Source: an uncultured bacterium (GTDB lineage: Bacteria > Fidelibacterota > Marinisomatia > Marinisomatales > UBA1611). Taken from it: a stretch of DNA of 5,618 bases. Positions 1 through 5,618 of the stretch are shown one piece after another. A program made the position numbers and the translations under genes. The stretch covers positions 1-5,618 of the forward strand of contig CALKMQ010000065.1 of NCBI GenBank assembly GCA_938092125.1. Reading direction: 5' to 3'. Position 1 is the first letter of the stretch. Every line of letters starts with the position of its first letter. Under the pieces are notes generated by a model. It did no database searches and was not told the origin of the DNA. It was given only the letters and a program-made list of their open reading frames with translations.

Positions 1-1221
1 ATACATTTTACAAACATTTATAAATTCTTCTTTAAATTGGTCAGCACTGCAATAAATATGAGCATCATTCATTTGTAAACTTCGAACTCGCATTAAACCA
101 AAAAGCTGACCGGATTTTTCATACCTATAGCAAGTGCCATATTCAGAAAGTCGAACAGGCATATCTCTATAACTTCTTGGAATTGCAGAAAATATTTTAT
201 GGTGGTGCGGGCAGTTCATAGGTTTAACATAATAATCTGCGCCATCAATACTCATCTCTGGGTACATAGAATCTTTATAGTGTTCGAGATGTCCGGACCT
301 TTCATAGATAGTTCCTTTCGTTAAATGAGGCGTCCTTACCTGATCAAATCCAGCTTTTTTCTCTGTCTGTTTAGCGAGTCTTTCAAGCTCTTCAATCATA
401 ACGGTACCATTTGGTAACCATAGGGGTAAACCAGGACCAACCTCTTCATCAAAAGCAAAAAGGTTAAGTTCTTTACCAAGCTTACGGTGATCTCGTTTTT
501 TTGCTTCTTCTAAATTGTGTAAGTGTGTTTTTAATGCATCTTTAGTAGAAAAAACTGTACCATATATTCTTTGAAGCATTTTATTGTTTTCATCACCGCG
601 CCAGTACGCACCCGATGTTGACAGCAACTTAAAATATTTAATTTTAGAAGTATTTGAAACATGTGGTCCACGACAAAGGTCCGTAAAGCTAGTCTGTGTA
701 TATGCTGATATAATATCAGTGGGGTCAATTTCTTTAATAATTTCTACTTTGTAGGACTCACCCATGTCATCAAACATTTTGACCGCATCTGATGCAGAAA
801 TTTCCATTCTTGATATTTCTTGGGAAGATTTTGCTAACTCTTTCATTCTATTTTCAATATTTTGAATAACTTCGTCAGTAAAAGGAATATCAACATCGAA
901 ATCGTAGTAAAAGCCATTTTCAATAGTTGGACCAATTGTAACCTTAGCTTCAGGAAAGAGATCTTTCACAGCTTGGGCCATAAGGTGTGCGGTTGAATGC
1001 AAAAGAGTGTCATGACCTTCAACAGAATCACCAGTATAAAGCTCGAGACTACAGTCATTCTCTATTGAAAAGTTTAAGTCTTTCAAAATTCCATCTATTT
1101 TTGCAACGACAACGGCTCGAGCAAGGCCAGGCCCAATACTATCAGCCACTTCTTGAGGAGTAGTACCTATTGTCATAATCTTATGAGAATTGTCCGGAAG
1201 TATTATTTTAATGTTTTTCAT
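1..1221 (-). CDS. thrS: Threonyl-tRNA synthetase, 3'-truncated by the window edge
   Basis: Class II aminoacyl-tRNA synthetase that charges tRNA-Thr in the cytoplasm and edits mischarged Ser-tRNA-Thr. I translated 407 codons from ATG at 1221 with no stop. Domains in order: TGS-like N-terminus (residues 1-62); editing domain with HSTAH (H75, H79) and DLCRGPHV (C183, H187), matching E. coli H73, H77, C182 and H186; catalytic core from KLGKELNLF (247-255), with GPGLPLWLPNG, KPMNCPHHH (zinc ligand C337), motif 2 with R366, and NDAHIYC (zinc ligand H388). The frame runs off base 1 before motif 3, the third zinc histidine and the anticodon-binding domain, about 235 residues by comparison with the 642-residue E. 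coli enzyme. The start is set by the TGS strand KNIKIILPD; no Shine-Dalgarno is visible and the tRNA gene ends 9 bases upstream. Where E. coli has Q381, this protein has M384, probably a subfamily difference. Identification is very secure. Confidence 0.97.
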   Translation of the reverse strand, partial: MKNIKIILPDNSHKIMTIGTTPQEVADSIGPGLARAVVVAKIDGILKDLNFSIENDCSLELYTGDSVEGHDTLLHSTAHLMAQAVKDLFPEAKVTIGPTIENGFYYDFDVDIPFTDEVIQNIENRMKELAKSSQEISRMEISASDAVKMFDDMGESYKVEIIKEIDPTDIISAYTQTSFTDLCRGPHVSNTSKIKYFKLLSTSGAYWRGDENNKMLQRIYGTVFSTKDALKTHLHNLEEAKKRDHRKLGKELNLFAFDEEVGPGLPLWLPNGTVMIEELERLAKQTEKKAGFDQVRTPHLTKGTIYERSGHLEHYKDSMYPEMSIDGADYYVKPMNCPHHHKIFSAIPRSYRDMPVRLSEYGTCYRYEKSGQLFGLMRVRSLQMNDAHIYCSADQFKEEFINVCKMY

Positions 1222-1230
1222 ATTTAAAAG

Positions 1231-1304
1231 TGGGCGATGACGGATTCGAACCGCCGGCCTCTACGATGTCAACGTAGCGCTCTAACCAACTGAGCTAATC
1301 GCCC
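1231..1304 (-). tRNA. tRNA-Val (anticodon GAC)
   Basis: The minus strand folds into a complete cloverleaf. The 7-bp acceptor stem is GGGCGAT/ATCGCCC and the discriminator is A (base 1231). Position 8 is T and position 9 is A. The D stem is GCTC/GAGC with loop AGTTGGTTA carrying the GG pair. The anticodon stem is CTACG/CGTAG with loop TTGACAT, giving anticodon GAC, which reads GUC/GUU valine codons. The variable loop is AGGCC, and the T stem GGCGG/CCGTC has one G-U pair and loop TTCGAAT. The D-arm and anticodon loop closely resemble E. coli tRNA-Val(GAC) as I recall it. CCA is not encoded: the discriminator is followed by CTTTT, so CCA must be added by the nucleotidyltransferase. The gene sits 26 bases after the ctp stop and 9 bases before thrS, so it is probably cut out of a longer mRNA by RNase P and RNase Z or exonucleases. 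Confidence 0.97.
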
Positions 1305-1330
1305 TTTTCATAATAAAATTACAAAATTTA

Positions 1331-2971
1331 TCACTGAATAAATACATCTCTATAAGTAAAAGGATCTTCTAAAATACTCATCGCTTTTGATATATCATTA
1401 TCAATAGTTTTTGAAACACTCATCCTACCTTGTTCACCATCAAAATGCTTCGCAAATTCCATTAGCATCCATTCCTTGATATCGTTTTTTTCTCTATCAA
1501 ATTGTGTAATTGCTTTTTCTTCGAAATAAGAATCCAACAAATCAATTGCTCCAGTTATTGATATATCATTGCTATCAAGCAGCATAAGTTTTTCTCTTGC
1601 GTCGATATAGTTATTTTCGCCATCAAGCTTGATATCTAGATCTTCCTCATGACTCATAATGTAATTTTCTATCTTTGATATTAAAACAGGATCATTTTTA
1701 ACACTATCAAAAGAATCATATAAATGTTTATGTTTTTGAACATATGAAAAGAATAATCCTTTACGAAGACTAGCGAATAGAATTGGCTTCCTATCTTCAT
1801 TTTCAATTACGTAGTCAGGAGTGATTCCTTTTCCGCCTTTTACCACACGCCCACCTATTGTTTCAAATAGAGAATCTGCTGCTACAGTATCTGCTAAAAT
1901 CTCTTCCGGTAGATATCCATCTCTTTGTATAAGTCTACCACTAGGTATGTAGTACTTTGCTGTTGTAACCTTTAAAGCTTTATTCCTATCTAAATTATAG
2001 ACAGTTTGAACCAACCCTTTTCCAAAAGATTGTCGACCAACAACAATGCCTCTATCTAAATCTTGTATAACACCAGCCACAATTTCGCTTGCTGAGGCAC
2101 TCCCACTATTAATTAAAACAGCTATTTGAATATCCTCAGGCACGATTGGATTGTTTTTACTAAAATATTTTTTATTTGATTGTCTAGCTTTTCCAGCCGT
2201 CCAAACTAATAATTCATCTTTTTCAATAAACATATCTAAGATTGATACAGCAGAATTGAGCAAGCCACCAGGGTTATCTCTCAAGTCTAAAACGATACTA
2301 GAAAGATCGTTGTTTGATAAACTTGCAATAGCTTTTTCAACTTCTATTGCAGAATTTTTAGAAAACCTATTTAATCTGATATAACCAATCGTTTCATCTA
2401 ACATACCATAATAACTAACATCCTTTACCGGTATATCTTCCCTTGTTAATATAAAATCCAAAGGCGCCCCTTCATTAAACCTTTCAATAGTGAGTATAAC
2501 GTCCGTTCCCTCTTTTCCTCTAATTAACTTTGCAGCATCATCCATGGACATCGACTTTGTATCATTACCATCTATTTTAATTAAAATATCGCCAGCCATT
2601 ATTCCAGCTCTTTTTGCGGGAGAATCTTCTGTAGGAGCTATCACTGTAATTACATCGTCTCTTTTACCAATTTGTATCCCGACACCACCATATTTACCTT
2701 TGGTTAACATATCTAAATTGCTTTTTTGATCATCGACGAGGTATACCGTATAAGGGTCAAGATCAGACAACATATTATCAATACTCATTTTCGTAAACTT
2801 TTCAAGGTCTATATCATCAACATAGTGAGTAATTAAATACTTGTATACGCTATTTATGGTTCTTTGACTATCTTTAATTTTTCTATATATGTCCTGCTTT
2901 GTAGCAGCAATAGCAACAAATGAAAAAAAGATTATAAAAATAGTTTTTATTTTTATGTTAAATATTTTCAT
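1331..2971 (-). CDS. Secreted S41-family C-terminal processing protease (CtpA/Prc-like)
   Basis: A 546-residue serine protease of the Tsp/Ctp family, which trims or degrades envelope proteins after recognising C-terminal tails. Residues 1-22 form a signal peptide (basic start, hydrophobic IFIIFFSFVAIA, likely cut after AIA), so it acts in the periplasm or at the envelope. A helical N-terminal part (25-75) carries the family motif LSDLDPYT. A PDZ domain follows (about 95-165: GVGIQI, SPAKRAGIMAGDILIKIDG). The S41 core (about 185-390) has DLRDNPGG (229-236), NSGSASASEI and SFGKGLVQ. By the S-25-K-4-Q spacing of known Ctp enzymes, the catalytic residues are S293, K318 and Q322, all present. GGRVVKGGKGITPD closes the core. 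The last 150 residues or so are charged and probably helical, longer than in compact CtpA/CtpB proteins and reminiscent of Bacteroidota-type proteases. ATG at 2971 overlaps the tmk end by 14 bp and has an AGGA Shine-Dalgarno 6 bases upstream. Substrate unknown. Confidence 0.95.
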   Translation of the reverse strand: MKIFNIKIKTIFIIFFSFVAIAATKQDIYRKIKDSQRTINSVYKYLITHYVDDIDLEKFTKMSIDNMLSDLDPYTVYLVDDQKSNLDMLTKGKYGGVGIQIGKRDDVITVIAPTEDSPAKRAGIMAGDILIKIDGNDTKSMSMDDAAKLIRGKEGTDVILTIERFNEGAPLDFILTREDIPVKDVSYYGMLDETIGYIRLNRFSKNSAIEVEKAIASLSNNDLSSIVLDLRDNPGGLLNSAVSILDMFIEKDELLVWTAGKARQSNKKYFSKNNPIVPEDIQIAVLINSGSASASEIVAGVIQDLDRGIVVGRQSFGKGLVQTVYNLDRNKALKVTTAKYYIPSGRLIQRDGYLPEEILADTVAADSLFETIGGRVVKGGKGITPDYVIENEDRKPILFASLRKGLFFSYVQKHKHLYDSFDSVKNDPVLISKIENYIMSHEEDLDIKLDGENNYIDAREKLMLLDSNDISITGAIDLLDSYFEEKAITQFDREKNDIKEWMLMEFAKHFDGEQGRMSVSKTIDNDISKAMSILEDPFTYRDVFIQ

Positions 2972-3590
2972 CTAAAGTCCTGTCTCTAGTAACGTTCCAT
3001 ATATAATTGGATATATCATCAACACTTAAATTACCATCAATTATTACACACCTGTCACCAAAGTTATCTACAATTTCTAAATACTTCTGTCTGATATCGT
3101 TTTGGAAATTTAAACCAGCGCTTTCAATTCTATCAGATGATAGGCCTTTACGTCTTTGAAATCCCACCTCAGGTTCAATATCAATATAAAAAGTCAAATC
3201 GGGTTCTACTCCATAAGTTGCAAACTGATTTAATTTAATAAGCCATTCTAAGTTAAGACCTCGCCCACCACCTTGATACGCTAAAGTAGAGTCTGCGTAC
3301 CTATCCGCAACTATCCATTTACCAGCTTTTAATTCAGGGGCAATAATATCTTTTGTTAATTGGGCTCTGCTAGCACACATTAGTAATGCTTCTGATCTGG
3401 ATGACATTTCTTCTTTTCTGTTATTTAATAATACTGATCGTATTTCTTCAGCTATGGAAGTACCACCAGGCTCTCTAAGAAATAGGGTTTCTAAATTTAA
3501 GGTCTGTAGCTTTTCTACAAGTATCTTTGCCTGGGTAGATTTTCCTGACCCATCAATACCTTCGAACGTTATAAAGTGGTTTTTAGTCAA
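2958..3590 (-). CDS. tmk: Thymidylate kinase (dTMP kinase)
   Basis: A cytoplasmic 210-residue enzyme that phosphorylates dTMP to dTDP with ATP, a required step in dTTP synthesis. Length and layout match bacterial Tmk. Visible motifs: P-loop GIDGSGKST (11-19), REPGGT (39-44) in the dTMP-binding part, ADRYADSTLAYQGGGRG (95-111) with the DRY signature D96-R97-Y98, and a basic LID segment RRKGLSSDRIE (146-156). A P-loop without a catalytic arginine together with a basic LID is the class II (E. coli-like) arrangement. The start codon is TTG at 3590-3588. The same frame reaches an upstream stop at 3617-3615 with no ATG or GTG between, and the first internal Met lies well past the P-loop, so TTG is essentially forced (ATT just upstream is the only near alternative). 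No Shine-Dalgarno is visible. The start overlaps the rsmI stop by 8 bp, and ctp starts within its last codons, implying translational coupling on both sides. Confidence 0.96.
   Translation of the reverse strand: MTKNHFITFEGIDGSGKSTQAKILVEKLQTLNLETLFLREPGGTSIAEEIRSVLLNNRKEEMSSRSEALLMCASRAQLTKDIIAPELKAGKWIVADRYADSTLAYQGGGRGLNLEWLIKLNQFATYGVEPDLTFYIDIEPEVGFQRRKGLSSDRIESAGLNFQNDIRQKYLEIVDNFGDRCVIIDGNLSVDDISNYIWNVTRDRTLDENI
2978..2981 (-). promoter_or_regulatory. Shine-Dalgarno sequence for ctp
   Basis: The minus strand reads CAGGACTTTAGATG, which places AGGA six bases before the ctp ATG at 2971. It lies inside the last codons of tmk. It is the only recognisable Shine-Dalgarno among the four starts that can be examined here (rsmI, tmk, ctp, thrS), and it supports the ATG at 2971. 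Confidence 0.65.
3583..3590 (-). promoter_or_regulatory. rsmI/tmk stop-start overlap (TTGACTAA)
   Basis: On the minus strand TTGACTAA holds the tmk start codon TTG and the rsmI stop TAA, in the same 8-bp geometry as the lat/rsmI junction. No Shine-Dalgarno precedes it and the upstream in-frame region has no ATG or GTG, so coupling to rsmI translation is the likely means of initiation. Confidence 0.7.
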
Positions 3591-4284
3591 AATAAATATT
3601 TTTGTCGTCTTTACTTACAAGTAAAACGCACTCACCTTTATATGTTTTTGTTTCAAGAATTTCTAGAAGACTTGACAATGTTCCCCTTATTATTTCCTCA
3701 TAAATCTTTGTAATCTCTCTGCATATCACAGCAGGCCTATCACCGAGGATTTCAAATAGCTGCTTAACTGTTCTTTTAAGTCTATTACTGTTTTCATAAA
3801 AAATGATCGTCGCTTCTACATCTTTTAAATTCTCGATAATCTTTTTGCGACCTTTTTTTGGCGGCAAGAAACCTTCAAATATAAACCTATCGGTAGGCAA
3901 GCCTGAGCTGACCAAAGATGCTAAAACAGCAGAGGCACCTGGAACAGCCTCTATTTTACTACCAATTTCAATTGCTTTTCTAACTAACTTGTAAGCAGGG
4001 TCTGATATAGCTGGAGTACCAGCATCTGTTATTACCGCCACATCATAATTATCTTTTAAGACTTGCTCTATTTTCATTAATCGCTGGAATTTATTATGTT
4101 CGTAATAACTTATCATTTTCGTTTTTATACTGTATCTAGATAAGAGGATTTTTGACCTTCTAGTGTCTTCGGCAGCTATCAGCTTAACTCCTTTCAGTAT
4201 ATCTACAGCCCTGAACGTAATATCTTCAAGATTTCCAATTGGGGTAGAAACCAGGTACAAAGTACCTATATTGTTTTTAATCAA
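3583..4284 (-). CDS. rsmI: 16S rRNA (cytidine1402-2'-O)-methyltransferase RsmI
   Basis: A 233-residue SAM-dependent enzyme of the tetrapyrrole-methylase fold. The family 2'-O-methylates C1402 in the 16S rRNA decoding centre. Family motifs are clear: STPIGNLEDITFRA (13-26), IAAEDTRRSK (36-45), TDAGTPAISDP (86-96), VPGASAVLASLVSSGLPTDR (114-133), FEGFLPPKKGRK (136-147), IIFYENSNRL (160-169) and CREITKIYEE (188-197). It is about 50 residues shorter than the 286-residue E. coli protein and lacks its C-terminal extension. The methylase core looks complete, and short forms are common in other phyla. The start is TTG at 4284-4282; an in-frame TAA lies two codons upstream (4290-4288) and the next internal ATG is beyond the first conserved motifs, so TTG, or the ATT right after it, must be used. 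No Shine-Dalgarno is visible. It overlaps lat upstream and tmk downstream by 8 bp each. Confidence 0.95.
   Translation of the reverse strand: MIKNNIGTLYLVSTPIGNLEDITFRAVDILKGVKLIAAEDTRRSKILLSRYSIKTKMISYYEHNKFQRLMKIEQVLKDNYDVAVITDAGTPAISDPAYKLVRKAIEIGSKIEAVPGASAVLASLVSSGLPTDRFIFEGFLPPKKGRKKIIENLKDVEATIIFYENSNRLKRTVKQLFEILGDRPAVICREITKIYEEIIRGTLSSLLEILETKTYKGECVLLVSKDDKNIYFD
4277..4284 (-). promoter_or_regulatory. lat/rsmI stop-start overlap (TTGATTAA)
   Basis: On the minus strand TTGATTAA holds the rsmI start codon TTG and, in another frame, the lat stop TAA. No Shine-Dalgarno precedes it and rsmI has no other usable start upstream, so ribosomes finishing lat probably back up and reinitiate here. 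The reinitiation is inferred; the overlap itself is read directly from the sequence. Confidence 0.7.
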
Positions 4285-5618
4285 CTTTTAATTTGTTTAA
4301 ACATTTTTTTATCGCATCCATACCAATATTTATATCATCTTTGGTAATATTTAAATGCGGTCTAAAACGTATAGATTTTTGCCCCGACCCAAGAACAATA
4401 ACTTTGTTTTCCATTAACATAGAAGCTAGAGTATCTCGATGATTTGAGTCCGGGAGGTCAAAAGCGCAAAATAAACCCTTTCCCCGAGCATTGGATACTA
4501 GGTCTGAATAATCTGTTTGAATATTTTTCAATTGAGATAAAAGATAATGACCATTTTGCTTAGCATTATTCACAAGATTCTCTTGCTCCATAATTTCTAA
4601 ATATATCGTAAACCTAACCATATCAACTAAATTGCCTCCCCAAGTGGAATTAATACGACTAGACTCTTGAAACACATTGTTTTCAACCTCGTTTAATCTA
4701 TTGCCAGCAAATATCCCACAGCACTGAGTTTTCTTGCCAAAGCTTATAATATCTGGTTCCATTGGCATACACCTGGTTTTAGAACCACAATCACAGCTTA
4801 CTTTACATAAATGTTGATGGGCCCACATCTCTCCAGTAATTCCAGCACCGGTTTGGACCTCATCAAAAATCAATAGCATATCATTTTCTAAGCATAACTG
4901 CTTTAATTCTATCAAAAATTCAGGTCTAAAATGATTATCGCCACCTTCACCCTGAATAGGTTCAATAATAATACAAGCTATATCATGAGGATTTTTTAAG
5001 ATGGCATCTTTAATTTGATTTAAAGAAATAGTTTCTCTCGCAATTACATCAGCCATATTCTCATCGTTTAGAGGAAAATTGATATTAGGCGTTGATACAC
5101 GAGGCCAATTAAATTTTGGAAAATACATTACTTTTCTTGGATCTGGAGAGTCTGTCAAAGACATTGTGTAGCCAGAGCGACCGTGAAAGCACTTCTCAAA
5201 ATGCAATACCTGAGAACCAATTTCTCCATGGCCTTTTTCTATATTTTTTCTCACTTTCCAATCAAATGCAGCTTTTAATGCATTTTCTACTGCTAATGTA
5301 CCACCTGAAACGTAAAAAGAATGCGGCAGATAATCAGGCTGTGCTATTCTACCCATAGTATCTACAAATTCCGCCATCGCAAGAGAATATATGTCTGAAT
5401 TAGTAGGTTTATTTATCGCACTTGCAAGAAGCCTATTTTTATTATCCAAAACATAAGGATGATTGTACCCGACAGATAATGATGCAAACATAGAAAAAAG
5501 ATCTAAGTATTCATCACCGCTGGTACCATCAACTAGCCAGCTTCCATGGCTTTTTTCTAAATCAATAACTGGAGACATTCCATCAGCGAGCATATGATTA
5601 CCTATTGTTTTATGAACA
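4277..5618 (-). CDS. lat: L-lysine 6-transaminase (lysine epsilon-aminotransferase), 5' end beyond the window
   Basis: A PLP-dependent class III aminotransferase that moves the epsilon-amino group of lysine to 2-oxoglutarate, giving glutamate and allysine, which cyclises to piperideine-6-carboxylate. It matches M. tuberculosis Lat (Rv3290c, recalled) almost throughout: NKPTNSDIYSLAMAEFV, GGTLAVENALKAAFDWK, FHGRSGYTMSLT, FPKFNWPR, EPIQGEGGDNHFRPEF, DEVQTGAG, FGKKTQCCG, STWGGNLVDMVR, RGKGLFCAF and IRFRPHL. Numbering from ATG 5593, K287 is the likely PLP lysine (Mtb K300) and E216 aligns with the substrate-switch Glu243. The frame stays open upstream to the window edge, and the residues there (VHKTIGNHMLADG) align with Mtb VHEVLGRSMLVDG. 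ATG 5593 is therefore internal, and roughly 20 or more N-terminal residues lie outside. An unusual insertion of about 14 residues (263-276) holds four cysteines. It ends KVD-TAA, overlapping rsmI by 8 bp. No lysine-pathway partner gene is visible. Confidence 0.93.
   Translation of the reverse strand, partial: VHKTIGNHMLADGMSPVIDLEKSHGSWLVDGTSGDEYLDLFSMFASLSVGYNHPYVLDNKNRLLASAINKPTNSDIYSLAMAEFVDTMGRIAQPDYLPHSFYVSGGTLAVENALKAAFDWKVRKNIEKGHGEIGSQVLHFEKCFHGRSGYTMSLTDSPDPRKVMYFPKFNWPRVSTPNINFPLNDENMADVIARETISLNQIKDAILKNPHDIACIIIEPIQGEGGDNHFRPEFLIELKQLCLENDMLLIFDEVQTGAGITGEMWAHQHLCKVSCDCGSKTRCMPMEPDIISFGKKTQCCGIFAGNRLNEVENNVFQESSRINSTWGGNLVDMVRFTIYLEIMEQENLVNNAKQNGHYLLSQLKNIQTDYSDLVSNARGKGLFCAFDLPDSNHRDTLASMLMENKVIVLGSGQKSIRFRPHLNITKDDINIGMDAIKKCLNKLKVD

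Noticed and set aside
531..728. Minus-strand open frame of 65 codons in a second frame of thrS
   Set aside because: The real frame through this stretch encodes the conserved ThrRS editing motif DLCRGPHV and the start of the catalytic core. The alternative frame has no support.
1231..1304. Possible tRNA-Asp instead of tRNA-Val
   Set aside because: The anticodon loop TTGACAT reads GAC, not GTC, and the D-arm and loop match known tRNA-Val(GAC).
1305..1330. Possible terminator between ctp and the tRNA
   Set aside because: The 26 bases are A/T runs without an inverted repeat able to form a stable stem, so nothing separates the two genes.
1310..1332. Possible promoter before tRNA-Val: TATTAT at 1315-1310 on the minus strand, with TTCAGT about 17 bases upstream
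   Set aside because: The -35 match is poor (3 of 6), such hexamers are expected by chance in AT-rich DNA, and the start point would fall on the first bases of the mature tRNA.
2151..2384. Plus-strand open frame of 77 codons opposite ctp
   Set aside because: It is antisense to the conserved S41 core, has low-complexity composition and no recognisable motif. It is explained by the strong coding constraint on the other strand.
2490..2729. Plus-strand open frame of 79 codons, rich in hydrophobic residues, opposite the PDZ region of ctp
   Set aside because: The apparent hydrophobicity comes from reading the complement of PDZ-domain codons. There is no ribosome binding site and no family motif.
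3803..3994. Plus-strand open frame of 63 codons opposite rsmI
   Set aside because: It lies wholly antisense to the conserved RsmI motifs and shows no independent coding signal.
5116..5358. Plus-strand open frame of 80 codons opposite lat
   Set aside because: It is antisense to the conserved substrate-binding part of Lat and has no recognisable motif.
1..5618. A defence, mobile or other novel multi-gene system
   Set aside because: All protein genes belong to well-known families on one strand. There are no repeats, integrases, toxin-antitoxin pairs or unknown genes; the oddities are in junction design and one cysteine insertion.

Overview
The window is AT-rich bacterial DNA that is almost entirely coding. 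Every gene I can support is on the minus strand, so transcription runs from base 5618 toward base 1. In that order the genes are: an L-lysine 6-transaminase (lat, 5' end outside the window), rsmI (16S rRNA 2'-O-methyltransferase), tmk (dTMP kinase), a secreted S41/C-terminal processing protease (ctp), tRNA-Val(GAC), and thrS (threonyl-tRNA synthetase, 3' end outside the window). There is no mobile element, CRISPR array, phage gene or other accessory cassette.

The first four protein genes overlap one another: lat/rsmI by 8 bp, rsmI/tmk by 8 bp and tmk/ctp by 14 bp. They look like one translationally coupled transcription unit. The tRNA lies 26 bases after the ctp stop and 9 bases before the thrS start. 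No convincing terminator or promoter is visible between them, so the tRNA and thrS may be read from the same transcript. The longest non-coding stretch outside the tRNA is 26 bases, so no large intergenic region needs explaining.

The genes are mostly housekeeping: ribosome maturation (rsmI), DNA precursor synthesis (tmk), envelope proteolysis (ctp) and translation (tRNA-Val, thrS). The lysine aminotransferase is the metabolic outlier. The organism is a bacterium with a low-GC genome. The type of S41 protease (signal peptide, PDZ, S41 core, then a helical tail of about 150 residues), the short RsmI and the Lat homologue suggest a member of the Bacteroidota/FCB group or a marine relative such as Marinimicrobia (SAR406). 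This placement is a low-confidence inference from memory of family features, not a search result.

The points most worth a second look are: (i) two successive gene junctions use the same TTG-start/TAA-stop overlap, TTGAYTAA; (ii) the Lat protein carries a four-cysteine insertion just before the PLP-lysine segment; (iii) the first ATG of lat inside the window (5593) is almost certainly internal; (iv) thrS starts only 9 bases after the tRNA 3' end and has no Shine-Dalgarno sequence. I see no clear evidence of a wholly new multi-gene system.
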